Shown one piece after another: positions 1 through 6,310 of a DNA stretch of 15,515 bases (within the stretch, counting starts at the first letter, position 1; each line of letters starts with the position of its first letter). Location of the stretch: NCBI GenBank assembly GCA_964476895.1, contig CAYZCS010000019.1, forward strand, positions 1 to 15,515, given 5' to 3'. The notes beneath the pieces are model-generated. The model had not been told where the DNA came from. It did not search any database and was given only the letters and a program-made list of their open reading frames with translations. The position numbers and the translations under genes were made by a program. Origin of the DNA: JALYJZ01 sp964476895 (GTDB lineage Bacteria; Patescibacteriota; SICC01).

Positions 1-898
1 AGGCGTTGTTGATATTGAACGACGTGCTGCCTGCCGCATTTTGAATTTGGAAGGCGGTGGTGGAGCTATCGGTGTTCTTGAAGATTGCGGCGCCGGTGGA
101 CCCCACGCTGAACGTATCCGTTCCCGCGGCTTGTACGGCGAACCTGCCCGTCGAGCCCGAGGCGATATCGACGGTAAAGTTGGCGTCGGTGGCGGTGTCC
201 GCCAGCGTTATGTCTATGTCGCGGGCGTCGGCAGTGGTGATGGTGTTGCCGTTGTCGTAAGCGCTCTGGAGGCTTCCGGTATCACAGCCGGTGCAGGTGC
301 CGGTCACCGTGAGGTTAGTGACAGTGACCGTGTTCGTAAGGGTGTCCACGTTCAGCACATCCGTACCACTCGCGTCCTGCACCCGGAAGGCGGTCGCGGA
401 ATCGGTGTCGTTCCGGAAGGCCTGGTTGTCGCCCGTAAAGACCTGATCGTCGCGATCAAGTTGCGCGTGTTCCCGGATCGGGAAGTTCGCGGAGCCGGAG
501 GGCCCGCCGCCGTCTACCTGCACCTGGATCGTGTACGTGCCGGTCTGGTCGATCACGGAGCCGTAGACTTGGCCGCGGATCCGCCCGTCCGTATCGGTGA
601 GCTGCTTGAAGCTCACGGTACTGGCGTCGGGCTTGGTGACCGTCATCGCCATCCGGACGCCGATCGCCACCGAGCCGTCGTCGTGCTTGAGCGGACTCGT
701 GTTGAAGGGAAGCGTCGCGTGCAGGTCGCCGCCGCCCAGCGAGACCGTCAGGTCATTGATGTACGAGACTCCCACTTGTGCGGAGCCAGCCGTGCGGAGT
801 TCCGGCTGGGGTGTGCTGCCAAGCGCGTAGCCGCCGAGGAGCAGAAAGCCGAACGCGGCTGCCAGGAGCCATCGATGGGGTAGTGAACGTTTCGACAT
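1..898 (-). CDS. Secreted fibre-like protein with beta-strand repeats (partial, C-terminus off window)
   Basis: Read on the minus strand from ATG at 896-898, the frame stays open to the window edge, giving 299 residues. Residues 10-27 are a hydrophobic segment after MSKRSLPHR, so a signal peptide or anchor is likely. Residues 38-140 look like a beta-rich domain of unknown fold. From about 150 there are Asp/Asn/Thr-rich beta-strand repeats: 'FRNDTDSATAFRVQDASG' near 161-178 recurs as 'FKNTDSSTTAFQIQNAAG' near 273-290. A CTGC segment at 202-205 is followed by a 'SLQSAYDNG' stretch. This style is known from long surface or tail-fibre-like proteins common in Patescibacteria; that family link is recalled, not searched. 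A good promoter precedes it at 955-983. Function is probably surface display or attachment, which is inference. The total length and C-terminus are not visible. Confidence 0.85.
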   Translation of the reverse strand, partial: MSKRSLPHRWLLAAAFGFLLLGGYALGSTPQPELRTAGSAQVGVSYINDLTVSLGGGDLHATLPFNTSPLKHDDGSVAIGVRMAMTVTKPDASTVSFKQLTDTDGRIRGQVYGSVIDQTGTYTIQVQVDGGGPSGSANFPIREHAQLDRDDQVFTGDNQAFRNDTDSATAFRVQDASGTDVLNVDTLTNTVTVTNLTVTGTCTGCDTGSLQSAYDNGNTITTADARDIDITLADTATDANFTVDIASGSTGRFAVQAAGTDTFSVGSTGAAIFKNTDSSTTAFQIQNAAGSTSFNINNA

Positions 899-954
899 GG
901 GCGGTTGTGGTATGAGCGGTATGGGCGCTTGATACACGTCCGGAAAATTGCCTA

Positions 955-983
955 ACAGTACCATAAAGGCGGGGTTATGTCAA
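955..983 (-). promoter_or_regulatory. Sigma70-like promoter for the fibre gene
   Basis: On the minus strand there is TTGACA (978-983), a 17-bp spacer and TACTGT (955-960). The -35 is perfect and the spacing is optimal. Transcription would start near 948, leaving a leader of about 50 nt before the ATG at 898. No strong Shine-Dalgarno sequence is seen just before that ATG. Confidence 0.8.
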
Positions 984-987
984 TGGC

Positions 988-1003
988 TCCGCCCTGCGGC
1001 GGA
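988..1003. repeat. Short inverted repeat between two divergent promoters
   Basis: TCCGCC-CTGC-GGCGGA is a perfect 6-bp inverted repeat with a 4-nt loop. It lies 4 bp upstream of the fibre gene's -35 box and 29 bp from the opposing -35 at 1033. It could be an operator shared by the two divergent surface genes. It is short and GC-rich, so chance is also possible. It has no T-tract on either side. Confidence 0.3.
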
Positions 1004-1032
1004 CGGCATTCTGCGCGATGCCCCCTAGAGGA

Positions 1033-1061
1033 TTGCAAAATCGCGGAATGTGTGATAAGGT
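1033..1061 (+). promoter_or_regulatory. Sigma70-like promoter for the polysaccharide-lyase-like gene
   Basis: TTGCAA (1033-1038), a 17-bp spacer and TAAGGT (1056-1061). Transcription would start near 1068, giving a leader of about 15 nt before ATG 1084. That leader is A/T-rich and has no Shine-Dalgarno sequence. Confidence 0.7.
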
Positions 1062-1083
1062 GACTTAATTTCTCAAAAACAAA

Positions 1084-2763
1084 ATGCATTTCACAAACTG
1101 GCTCAGCATCCTGCAACATTCGATCCGCCGGATACCGGTACGGGCGATCGTCGCCCTGATCGCCGCGTTGCTCCTGATCTTCGCCTGGCGGACCTTCGCC
1201 GCCGACTTCGACGTGGTCGCCACGCTGGAAGGCGAGGCCATGCAGGGCCCGGCGGGTTCGTACGTCGGGAGCGATGACCGCGCGAGCGGCGGCAAGTACC
1301 TTGCGATGCTCTCGAACGGGACGGCGACCGGTACGGTCACCCTCGACCGCACCGTCGATAACGTCGGTGTCCGGGCGCTCGGCAGCGACTGCCAGGGCCT
1401 GCCCCGCATGAAGGTCGAACTCGACGGCAAGGAACTCGGTACGGCCAAGGTCAGCAGCAATGGAATCTACTACTATAACTTCCCGATCGACGCGAGCATC
1501 GGCACCCATGTGCTCGAAATCTCGTTCCTGAACGACCGGTACAAGCGGAACCGCTGCGACCGGAACCTTTACCTCGACGTGACCGCGTTCAGCCGGACGA
1601 GCACCGCTCCGGAGCCGGAGCCCGAACCTGAGCCCGATAGCGGCTCGGCGGTGGTCGGCAAGGCGGAAGGGGAGCGCACCGAGAACCGCGGCGCCCCGCA
1701 TGCGGTCGTGGCCGATGACCAGGGATCCAGCGGCGGCCAGCACCTCCGGATGATGAGCGGCGGATCGGCGACCGGAGCGATCACGGCGACCGGCCCGGCC
1801 ACGAACGTGGTCGTCCGGGCGGGCGGCAGTGAATGCGAGGGCCGGCCACACATGCGGGTCAAGCTCGACGGCACCGTGATTGGTGAAACCGACGTGAGCG
1901 AGGCTTTCGCGGAGTACACGTTCCCCGCCTCGGCCGCCTCCGGTGACCGCCAGGCGACCGTCGAGTTCACGAACGACCTCAACCAGCCCGGCGTCTGCGA
2001 CCGGAACCTCTACCTCGACGTAATCACGTTGCTTGGCTCGGACGGCGATTCGGACTCGACCGCGCCGGAACCCACGCAACCGGAAGAGCCCGGACTTGAG
2101 GAACCGTTGCACGAAGCCGGGTTCGAGAACGGCCTGAACGGCTGGAACATCGGCGGGGTGGGCGACGTAATCCCCACGACCGTCAGCGACATCGTGCGGG
2201 CCGGCAGCAGGTCGGGCAAGGTTATCCTTACCGGTTCGCAGAACCGTTCGGAACTGATCCTCGGCGGCAGTGGGACGTACGACACCACCGACACGATCCG
2301 GTTCCGCGAGGGCGAGGAGCGGTACTACGCATTCTCCTTCAACGTGCGCTCCATGCAGTACGGCCGGCCGGGTGCGCACAACCTCCTGATGCAGTTCAAG
2401 AGCGACGGCACCGGCAGCCCGAACTTCGGCCTGATGCTCTGGGATTATGACGGCAAGCGCGGACTCTGGACCCACAGTGACGCAATGGGCGGCGACCGCT
2501 ACCTGCGCCCGATCGCGCACAACCAATGGCACGACGTGGTGATTCACTTCAAGGCCTCGCGCACGGACCAGGGTTTCTACCGCCTGTACCTGAACGGCGA
2601 ACAGATCGACGCGCGGAGCGGCGTGAGCATGATCCGCCCGGACCGGACGTACGCCTACATCAAGAACGGCATCTACCGGAATGGCGGGCAGATCCCCGGC
2701 ACGTCGGAGATCCGGCTGGACGCGGTCCGGCTCGGCACCTCCTGGAACCAGGTCAGTAACTAG
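1084..2763 (+). CDS. Secreted protein: two CBM60-like modules plus a polysaccharide-lyase-like domain
   Basis: 559 residues. Residues 19-40 are a hydrophobic segment ending AWRTFAA, a signal peptide or N-terminal anchor. Two repeats follow, about 43-169 and 190-316. Each has 'GG.(Y/H)L..(M/L)S.G.ATG', a Cys before 'P.M.V.LDG', and 'CDRNLYLDV' at the end. The Cys pairs are 103/158 and 251/305, one pair per module, suggesting a disulfide each. This matches the calcium-dependent xylan-binding (CBM36/60) pattern known to me. The linkers are rich in Pro and Glu. Residues 345-555 resemble the heparin-lyase-I/PL7-13-20-like jelly-roll ('LLMQFKSDG', 'NQWHDVVIHFK', 'YIKNGIYR'), as in the Pfam Polysacc_lyase family. 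The likely role is binding and cutting an acidic polysaccharide outside the cell. Substrate and activity cannot be read from the sequence. A GC-rich hairpin follows the stop codon. Confidence 0.85.
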   Translation: MHFTNWLSILQHSIRRIPVRAIVALIAALLLIFAWRTFAADFDVVATLEGEAMQGPAGSYVGSDDRASGGKYLAMLSNGTATGTVTLDRTVDNVGVRALGSDCQGLPRMKVELDGKELGTAKVSSNGIYYYNFPIDASIGTHVLEISFLNDRYKRNRCDRNLYLDVTAFSRTSTAPEPEPEPEPDSGSAVVGKAEGERTENRGAPHAVVADDQGSSGGQHLRMMSGGSATGAITATGPATNVVVRAGGSECEGRPHMRVKLDGTVIGETDVSEAFAEYTFPASAASGDRQATVEFTNDLNQPGVCDRNLYLDVITLLGSDGDSDSTAPEPTQPEEPGLEEPLHEAGFENGLNGWNIGGVGDVIPTTVSDIVRAGSRSGKVILTGSQNRSELILGGSGTYDTTDTIRFREGEERYYAFSFNVRSMQYGRPGAHNLLMQFKSDGTGSPNFGLMLWDYDGKRGLWTHSDAMGGDRYLRPIAHNQWHDVVIHFKASRTDQGFYRLYLNGEQIDARSGVSMIRPDRTYAYIKNGIYRNGGQIPGTSEIRLDAVRLGTSWNQVSN

Positions 2764-2770
2764 GTACGGC

Positions 2771-2792
2771 GGGCGTCCGGACCCCGGAGCCC
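2771..2792 (+). terminator. Possible terminator hairpin without a U-tract
   Basis: Eight nt after the stop codon, GGGC-G-TCCGG pairs with CCGGA-GCCC around a 3-nt ACC loop, giving 9 bp with one bulged G. No T-run follows, so this is not a canonical intrinsic terminator. It could still mark the 3' end of the lyase-like transcript, since a new promoter follows at 2805. Confidence 0.4.
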
Positions 2793-2804
2793 CGACTCGG
2801 CTCC

Positions 2805-2834
2805 TTGCTTCGTCGTGCGCCGGCGGGGTACGAT
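2805..2834 (+). promoter_or_regulatory. Probable promoter of the acidic helical-repeat gene
   Basis: TTGCTT (2805-2810), an 18-bp spacer and TACGAT (2829-2834). Transcription would start near 2841. That lies downstream of the ATG at 2837 and favours the in-frame ATG at 2852 as the true start. Confidence 0.5.
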
Positions 2835-2836
2835 TC

Positions 2837-2853
2837 ATGGCTAAGGTAGCCAT
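2837..2853 (+). repeat. Perfect inverted repeat spanning the candidate start codons
   Basis: ATGGCTA-AGG-TAGCCAT has 7-bp perfect arms with a 3-nt loop. It begins at one candidate start (2837) and ends inside the other (2852-2854). It also covers the AAGG that would serve as ribosome binding site for 2852. It may be an operator just downstream of the promoter or an RNA hairpin that hides the start. The role is not known. Confidence 0.45.
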
Positions 2854-3799
2854 GGCAACACATCGATCCGAACAGCACGGTCCCGCGGCCATCGAAGGCG
2901 ACGGCTTTGTGGTGCTCCGGCAGGGCGAGGACCGGCTGGTCCGGCAGTTGGAAGGCATGGACGAGGAGGCCCGCTCGTTCGCGCTGCGGGCGGTGGAGGT
3001 CGCCCGTGCACAGCCCGACGGCATGTCCCGGGCCGAGGGACTGCTCGGTATCTACCGGGGAACGGGGAGCCATTTTCCGTCCGAGTTCGACCGGGAGCTC
3101 CTGGACGAATCCTTCGGCGAACTCAAAGGGCAGGCCGAGGAGCTCTTCCTGGACGATCCCGACGAGTTCACCGACCGTTGCCGGCCCCTGAACACGGCGT
3201 TGATCGTGGGATACTCGGCGCTCGGCGATCCGGACCGCGCGATCGAGGTCGTGGACACGCTCGGCGGGGGAGAGCTGGCGTTCGAAGTGGTGGACGAGAA
3301 CGAATCGGAGGCGATCAGCATCGAAGTGTTCCGTTCGCGGTGGCCGGACAAAGCGGCGGAGGATGATGACGATCTCGAAGCGATGGTCCAGTTTTACAAG
3401 TCATTGGCCCGCTGCGAGGCGTTCGTCTGCATCTATCGGATGACCGGCGACCAGGAAGCCCTGAATCGGGCACATCTGGAGTTCCGCTCGATGACGCCTG
3501 AGATGAAAGGAGCCGACCATGGCCTGAACCACGCCCGGCTCGAGTTCGCGAAGGCCTACTGGGATCGCGGCGACCACGACCCGATGTTCGAGGAGCTGGA
3601 GGAGATTCCACGCGAGGACCCCGACCGGGGAGCGTTCGTGGTGGAGATCATCAACCAGGTCGTGGAGCGGGGCGACAACGACTTGCTGGGGCGGCTGATC
3701 GGGACGCTTCCGGAAGGTGCCCAGCCGAACATCCTGATCCAGGTCGCGAACCTGCGGAACCAGCTGGAGAACAGGCAAGAGCAGGAGCACGAGGAGTAA
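2852..3799 (+). CDS. Acidic helical-repeat-like protein of unknown function
   Basis: 315 residues from ATG 2852. The alternative in-frame ATG at 2837 would add five residues; I prefer 2852 because AAGG lies 5 nt upstream and the predicted transcription start falls after 2837. There is no signal peptide and no membrane segment, so it should be cytoplasmic. The protein is rich in Glu and Asp with regular amphipathic helices, for example 'FYKSLARCEAFVCIYRMTGD', 'LEFAKAYWDRGDHD' and 'VVEIINQVVERGDNDLLGRL'. This spacing looks like TPR- or HEAT-type alpha-alpha repeats. I cannot name a family. A very acidic run (AAEDDDDLEA) sits mid-protein and the tail is Gln/Glu-rich. It has its own promoter and is probably a single-gene unit. 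Confidence 0.75.
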   Translation: MATHRSEQHGPAAIEGDGFVVLRQGEDRLVRQLEGMDEEARSFALRAVEVARAQPDGMSRAEGLLGIYRGTGSHFPSEFDRELLDESFGELKGQAEELFLDDPDEFTDRCRPLNTALIVGYSALGDPDRAIEVVDTLGGGELAFEVVDENESEAISIEVFRSRWPDKAAEDDDDLEAMVQFYKSLARCEAFVCIYRMTGDQEALNRAHLEFRSMTPEMKGADHGLNHARLEFAKAYWDRGDHDPMFEELEEIPREDPDRGAFVVEIINQVVERGDNDLLGRLIGTLPEGAQPNILIQVANLRNQLENRQEQEHEE

Positions 3800-3822
3800 G
3801 GAGGGACGGGTCGGGCCGGTCC

Positions 3823-3851
3823 TTGACGGATCTCCGGCATGTGTAATACTT
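3823..3851 (+). promoter_or_regulatory. Promoter of the arsR-yciI operon
   Basis: TTGACG (3823-3828) is followed 16-17 bp later by AATACT/ATACTT (3845-3851), with TG just upstream of the -10. The -10 overlaps the left arm of the palindrome at 3846-3869. Transcription would start at about 3857-3858, so the GTG-start mRNA is probably leaderless. Confidence 0.65.
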
Positions 3852-3869
3852 AACCATGTGGTTAAGTAT
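3846..3869. promoter_or_regulatory. 24-bp perfect palindrome, probable ArsR-type autoregulatory operator
   Basis: ATACTTAACCA-TG-TGGTTAAGTAT: 11-bp perfect arms around a 2-nt centre. It covers the -10 box, the transcription start and the first codons of the repressor gene. Bound repressor would block RNA polymerase directly. ArsR-family dimers bind such palindromes, and a TTAACCA...TGGTTAA core is familiar from this ArsR subgroup. Which protein binds is inferred from position. Confidence 0.8.
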
Positions 3870-4190
3870 AGGACACTCGACGGGACGTTCGGCGCGCTGG
3901 CACATCCGGCGCGGCGGCGGATCATGCGCCGGCTCCAGGAAGGCGAGGCGTCGGTGAGCGAGCTGGCCGCGCCGTTCGGGATGACGCTGCCCGGCGTCTC
4001 CAAGCACATCCGGATCCTCGAGGACGCCGGACTGGTGTTCAAGCGCCGGGAGGGCAGGACCCTGTACTGCAGCCTGACCGCGAATCCGCTCCGGGAGATC
4101 GACTCCTGGCTGGAGCGGTTCCGGACGGGATCCGGGCGGGTGCCGCCGCGAACCTCACGGCGGACCACGGAAAAGGTCTTAGTAGCGTAA
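3858..4190 (+). CDS. ArsR-family winged-helix transcriptional repressor
   Basis: 110 residues starting at GTG 3858. 'LAHPARRRIMRRLQEGEASVSELA' (about 14-37) and 'LPGVSKHIRILEDAGLVFKRREGR' (about 44-67) form the winged helix-turn-helix of the ArsR family. The recognition helix is about 44-57 and the wing about 60-72. There are no cysteine clusters of the metal-sensing type; the single Cys is residue 71. This subgroup usually sits beside SRPBCC/AHSA1 or YciI-like genes, and here a YciI-like gene follows 20 bp later. The C-terminal 20 residues are basic and look disordered. The start codon lies inside a 24-bp palindrome, so the protein very likely represses its own operon. The inducing signal is unknown. 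Confidence 0.9.
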   Translation: MVKYRTLDGTFGALAHPARRRIMRRLQEGEASVSELAAPFGMTLPGVSKHIRILEDAGLVFKRREGRTLYCSLTANPLREIDSWLERFRTGSGRVPPRTSRRTTEKVLVA

Positions 4191-4210
4191 TTAATTATAA
4201 GGAGGGCACG

Positions 4211-4507
4211 ATGGCGAATTTCGTACTCATCTACCACGGAGGGAAGCCCCCGCAGACGGACGAAGAAAAGGATAAGGTCATGGCGGAATGGGGCGCCTGG
4301 TTCGAGGCGCTCGGCGAGAAGCTGGTCGAGGGCGGCAACCCGCTCGGCCCGCCGCAGGTCACCGACGGCAGCGAGGTGGCTGAGCCGGCCAGCGGTTACA
4401 GCATCATCAAGGCGGACGACCAGGACGCCGCGGTCGAGCTGGCCCAGGGCTGTCCGCTGGTCAAGGACGGCGGCCGGGCCGAGGTCTACGAAGCGTTCCC
4501 GATGTAG
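4211..4507 (+). CDS. YciI-related (YCII domain) protein
   Basis: 98 residues. The pattern 'FVLIYHGG', then a helix 'VMAEWGAWFEALGEKLVEGGNPLGPP', then 'SGYSIIKADDQDAAVELAQGCP' and a final 'EVYEAFPM' matches the YCII/DGPF-like family of ferredoxin-fold dimeric proteins. The family's enzymatic role is mostly unproven. A strong ribosome binding site AAGGAGG (4199-4205) stands 5 nt before the ATG. It is 20 bp downstream of the ArsR gene and is probably co-transcribed with it under the 3846-3869 operator. It may act on a small stress- or drug-related molecule, but nothing in the sequence tells which. A decayed copy of its last codons occurs at 6063-6140. Confidence 0.88.
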   Translation: MANFVLIYHGGKPPQTDEEKDKVMAEWGAWFEALGEKLVEGGNPLGPPQVTDGSEVAEPASGYSIIKADDQDAAVELAQGCPLVKDGGRAEVYEAFPM

Positions 4508-4521
4508 TCGGTCGGCTCCGG

Positions 4522-4530
4522 TGCTACGCT
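4522..4530 (+). promoter_or_regulatory. Extended -10 promoter of msrA
   Basis: TG-C-TACGCT is an extended -10 element (TGn plus hexamer) with no clear -35 upstream. Six nt separate it from the GTG start at 4537, so transcription should begin at the start codon and the mRNA would be leaderless. Confidence 0.55.
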
Positions 4531-4536
4531 GGGTCC

Positions 4537-5073
4537 GTGAAACACGGATCCAGCGATAGTATCGTGCTCGGCGGCGGGTGCTTCTGGTGCCTGGATGCGG
4601 CGTACCGGATGCTGAAGGGCGTCCGGGAGGTCACGTCCGGCTATGCCGGCGGGCACGCGGGGGACCCGACGTACGAACAGGTCACGACGGGCGAGACCGG
4701 CCACGCCGAGGTGGTGCAGGTCGCGTTCGACCCGGCGGTGCTGCCGCTCCCGGACCTGCTCGACTTTTTCTTCGCGCTGCACGACCCGACCACCAAGGAC
4801 CGGCAGGGGAGCGACGTGGGCCCGCAGTACCGCTCGATCATCCTGTACGGCTCGCCGGAGCAGGAGCGGGAGGCGCAGGCGGCCGTGCGGCGGGCGCAGG
4901 CGCGGTGGGATGACCCGATCGTGACGGAGGTGCGGCCGCTTGAGACGTTCTATCCGGCGGAGGCGCGCCACCAGGACTTCTTCGCGAAGAACCCGGCGCA
5001 TGCGTACTGCCAGGTGGTGATCAGGCCGAAGGTGGGGAAGGTGCGGGAGGAGTATGGGGAGTGGGTGAAGTAG
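4537..5073 (+). CDS. msrA: Peptide-methionine (S)-S-oxide reductase MsrA
   Basis: 178 residues, normal length for a single-domain MsrA. The enzyme reduces the S-epimer of methionine sulfoxide in proteins and free methionine, using thioredoxin. GGGCFWC is at 12-18 with catalytic Cys15. 'SGYAGG' (34-39), 'GHAEVVQV' (55-62), 'HDPTTKDRQGSDVGPQYRS' (82-100) and 'AYCQVVIRPK' (156-165) are all present, the last with a likely resolving Cys158. There is no signal peptide, so it acts in the cytoplasm. The start is GTG 4537, supported by the extended -10 six nt upstream; no ribosome binding site is seen. It lies 29 bp after the YciI-like gene. A degenerate copy of its last ~165 bp lies 1.1 kb downstream, beyond the nuclease gene. 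Confidence 0.96.
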   Translation: MKHGSSDSIVLGGGCFWCLDAAYRMLKGVREVTSGYAGGHAGDPTYEQVTTGETGHAEVVQVAFDPAVLPLPDLLDFFFALHDPTTKDRQGSDVGPQYRSIILYGSPEQEREAQAAVRRAQARWDDPIVTEVRPLETFYPAEARHQDFFAKNPAHAYCQVVIRPKVGKVREEYGEWVK

Positions 5074-5079
5074 GCATTG

Positions 5080-5108
5080 TTGGTTTTCTCTCTCGGTGTC
5101 CATAGACT
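5080..5108 (+). promoter_or_regulatory. Promoter of the DUF5655-type nuclease gene
   Basis: TTGGTT (5080-5085), a 17-bp spacer and TAGACT (5103-5108). Six nt remain before ATG 5115, again a leaderless geometry. GGAGA at 5109-5113 lies too close to the ATG to work as a normal ribosome binding site. Confidence 0.6.
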
Positions 5109-5114
5109 GGAGAC

Positions 5115-6035
5115 ATGAGTCTTTTTCGCAATCGCAAAGGTGCGCTGCAGCCTCTCAAAGAAAAGCGCATTGACCTGGAAAAAGACATCCAAGCCCTGAC
5201 CGAGAAAAATCTTAAAGAGGTCTTTGACTTTGAGTTTGTTACAACTGAATTTCAACTCAAAGGGTTGCGAATCGACACGCTAGCTTTCGATCACGAAGCG
5301 AGATCTTTTGTCATCCTCGAATACAAACGCGATAAAAGTTTTAGCGTTGTAGATCAAGGCTTTGCCTATCTTTCGCTCATGCTCAACAACAAGGCAGAGT
5401 TTGTTTTGCGTTACAACGAAAGTAAAGAAGACACGCTGAAGTTGGGCGAAGTAGAGTGGTCGCAAGCCAAGGTCGTATTTTTAGCGGCCTCGTTTACTCC
5501 ATATCAGCTCAACGCAGTTAATTTCAGGGACCTTCCAATCGAGCTTTGGGAAGTTAGAGCATATGAAGATCTCATCTCGTATTCACGAGTTAAAGCGTCC
5601 GAAACTACAGAATCGATTAAGACTGTTTCGAAGAGTCAAACTGTTCAAAATGTGAGTCGTGAAATTAAAACGCTTACAGAAGAAGATCACTTCAAGCCCG
5701 GATGGGACATAGGCAAGGAGTTTTATCTGGAACTCCGGGACAAGTTGATAGAACTTGATTCTCGTTTAGATATTAACCCGCGGCAAAACTATATCGGGTT
5801 TAGTCTGAATGGTTATAACGTAGTCGCACTTAGGCTTCGTAAATCTTCCATTTGGGTAGATTTACCCAGGGTGCAGCCTAAGGACCTTAACGATCCAGAA
5901 AAAAGAGTGGAGTATCGGAAGAATAGCTATCAAAACTACAATGTTCACATTAGTGAGTTTCAAGTAAAAGGCCCGCAGGACGTTGGGTATGCATTTATGT
6001 TAGCGAAGCAAGTTTACGAACGATTTATAGGTTAA
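5115..6035 (+). CDS. Putative PD-(D/E)XK nuclease with C-terminal DUF5655-like domain
   Basis: 306 residues. Residues about 25-105 hold a PD-(D/E)XK-like core: 'LRIDTLAFD' gives Asp54, and 'FVILEYKRD' gives the Glu69-x-Lys71 pair, followed by a helix with 'VVDQGFAYLSLML'. Residues about 200-305 ('FYLELRDKLIELD', 'VVALRLRKSSIWVDL', 'AFMLAKQVYERF') resemble DUF5655. This architecture is familiar from proteins annotated as endonucleases or DUF5655 proteins near defence genes; DNA cutting is inferred, not shown. There is no signal peptide. Codon use is much more AT-rich than in msrA upstream, pointing to transfer. It has its own promoter. On its 3' side lies a decayed yciI/msrA tail, then a restriction-modification operon, so it may be a defence gene. 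Confidence 0.8.
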   Translation: MSLFRNRKGALQPLKEKRIDLEKDIQALTEKNLKEVFDFEFVTTEFQLKGLRIDTLAFDHEARSFVILEYKRDKSFSVVDQGFAYLSLMLNNKAEFVLRYNESKEDTLKLGEVEWSQAKVVFLAASFTPYQLNAVNFRDLPIELWEVRAYEDLISYSRVKASETTESIKTVSKSQTVQNVSREIKTLTEEDHFKPGWDIGKEFYLELRDKLIELDSRLDINPRQNYIGFSLNGYNVVALRLRKSSIWVDLPRVQPKDLNDPEKRVEYRKNSYQNYNVHISEFQVKGPQDVGYAFMLAKQVYERFIG

Positions 6036-6062
6036 GGTTCAGGGCCCTAAGTATGCTTCCGA

Positions 6063-6140
6063 AAGCTTAATGGCCCAGCTGTCGCTGGAGGAGGCATTAA
6101 GAACGGCAAGGACGAGGGCCACGCAGTCTTCCCGATGTAG
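6063..6140 (+). pseudogene. Degenerate remnant of the yciI 3' end
   Basis: Positions 6071-6143 resemble 4439-4510 of the intact YciI-like gene. Both have TGGCCCAG near the start, a CTGT(C)CGCTGG block, and a 15-nt identity ending in the stop codon (TTCCCGATGTAGTCG at 6129-6143 and 4496-4510). The frame ending 'AVFPM-stop' parallels the intact 'YEAFPM-stop'. The middle has substitutions and inserted bases. No start or promoter is associated. It is directly followed by a remnant of the msrA tail, in the same order as the intact pair. Confidence 0.6.
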
Positions 6141-6155
6141 TCGAGACGACTTCAA

Positions 6156-6310
6156 TGCACAGGCGAACTGGGACGATCCGATCGTCACCCCAAGTACGGC
6201 CACTCGAGACGTTCTATCCGGCGGAGGCCCCCAGGACTTTTTTGCGACCCGGCGCATGCGTACTGCCAGGCGGCGATCAGGCCGAAGGTGGGGAGGGTGT
6301 GGGAGAATAG
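6156..6310 (+). pseudogene. Degenerate remnant of the msrA 3' end
   Basis: This stretch aligns with 4896-5056 of the intact msrA. Long identical blocks include GAGACGTTCTATCCGGCGG, GGCGCATGCGTACTGCCAGG and ATCAGGCCGAAGGTGGGGA, with roughly four of five bases identical by eye. Several small gaps destroy the reading frame (for example lost bases in the CGCGCCACCAGG and TTCGCGAAGAACCC regions). The catalytic GGGCFWC part is absent, so it cannot encode MsrA. Its GC-rich composition stands out inside the AT-rich block. Together with 6063-6140 it shows that a second yciI-msrA copy once existed here. Confidence 0.85.

Noticed and set aside
41..883. Plus-strand open frame of 280 codons
   Set aside because: It is antisense to the fibre-like gene, which has a promoter, a signal peptide and recognisable repeats. 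The plus-strand translation is Gly/Val/Arg-rich with no domain.
952..3024. Minus-strand open frame of 690 codons
   Set aside because: Antisense to the lyase-like gene. Its Arg/Ala/Val-rich translation has no domain, as is usual for the antisense of GC-rich coding DNA.
3401..4237. Minus-strand open frame across the acidic helical-repeat gene and the arsR-type gene
   Set aside because: Both plus-strand genes have promoters and plausible products, and the minus-strand translation shows nothing recognisable. The same holds for the long antisense frames at 4486-5103, 9347-10225, 10249-11067 and 11314-12231.
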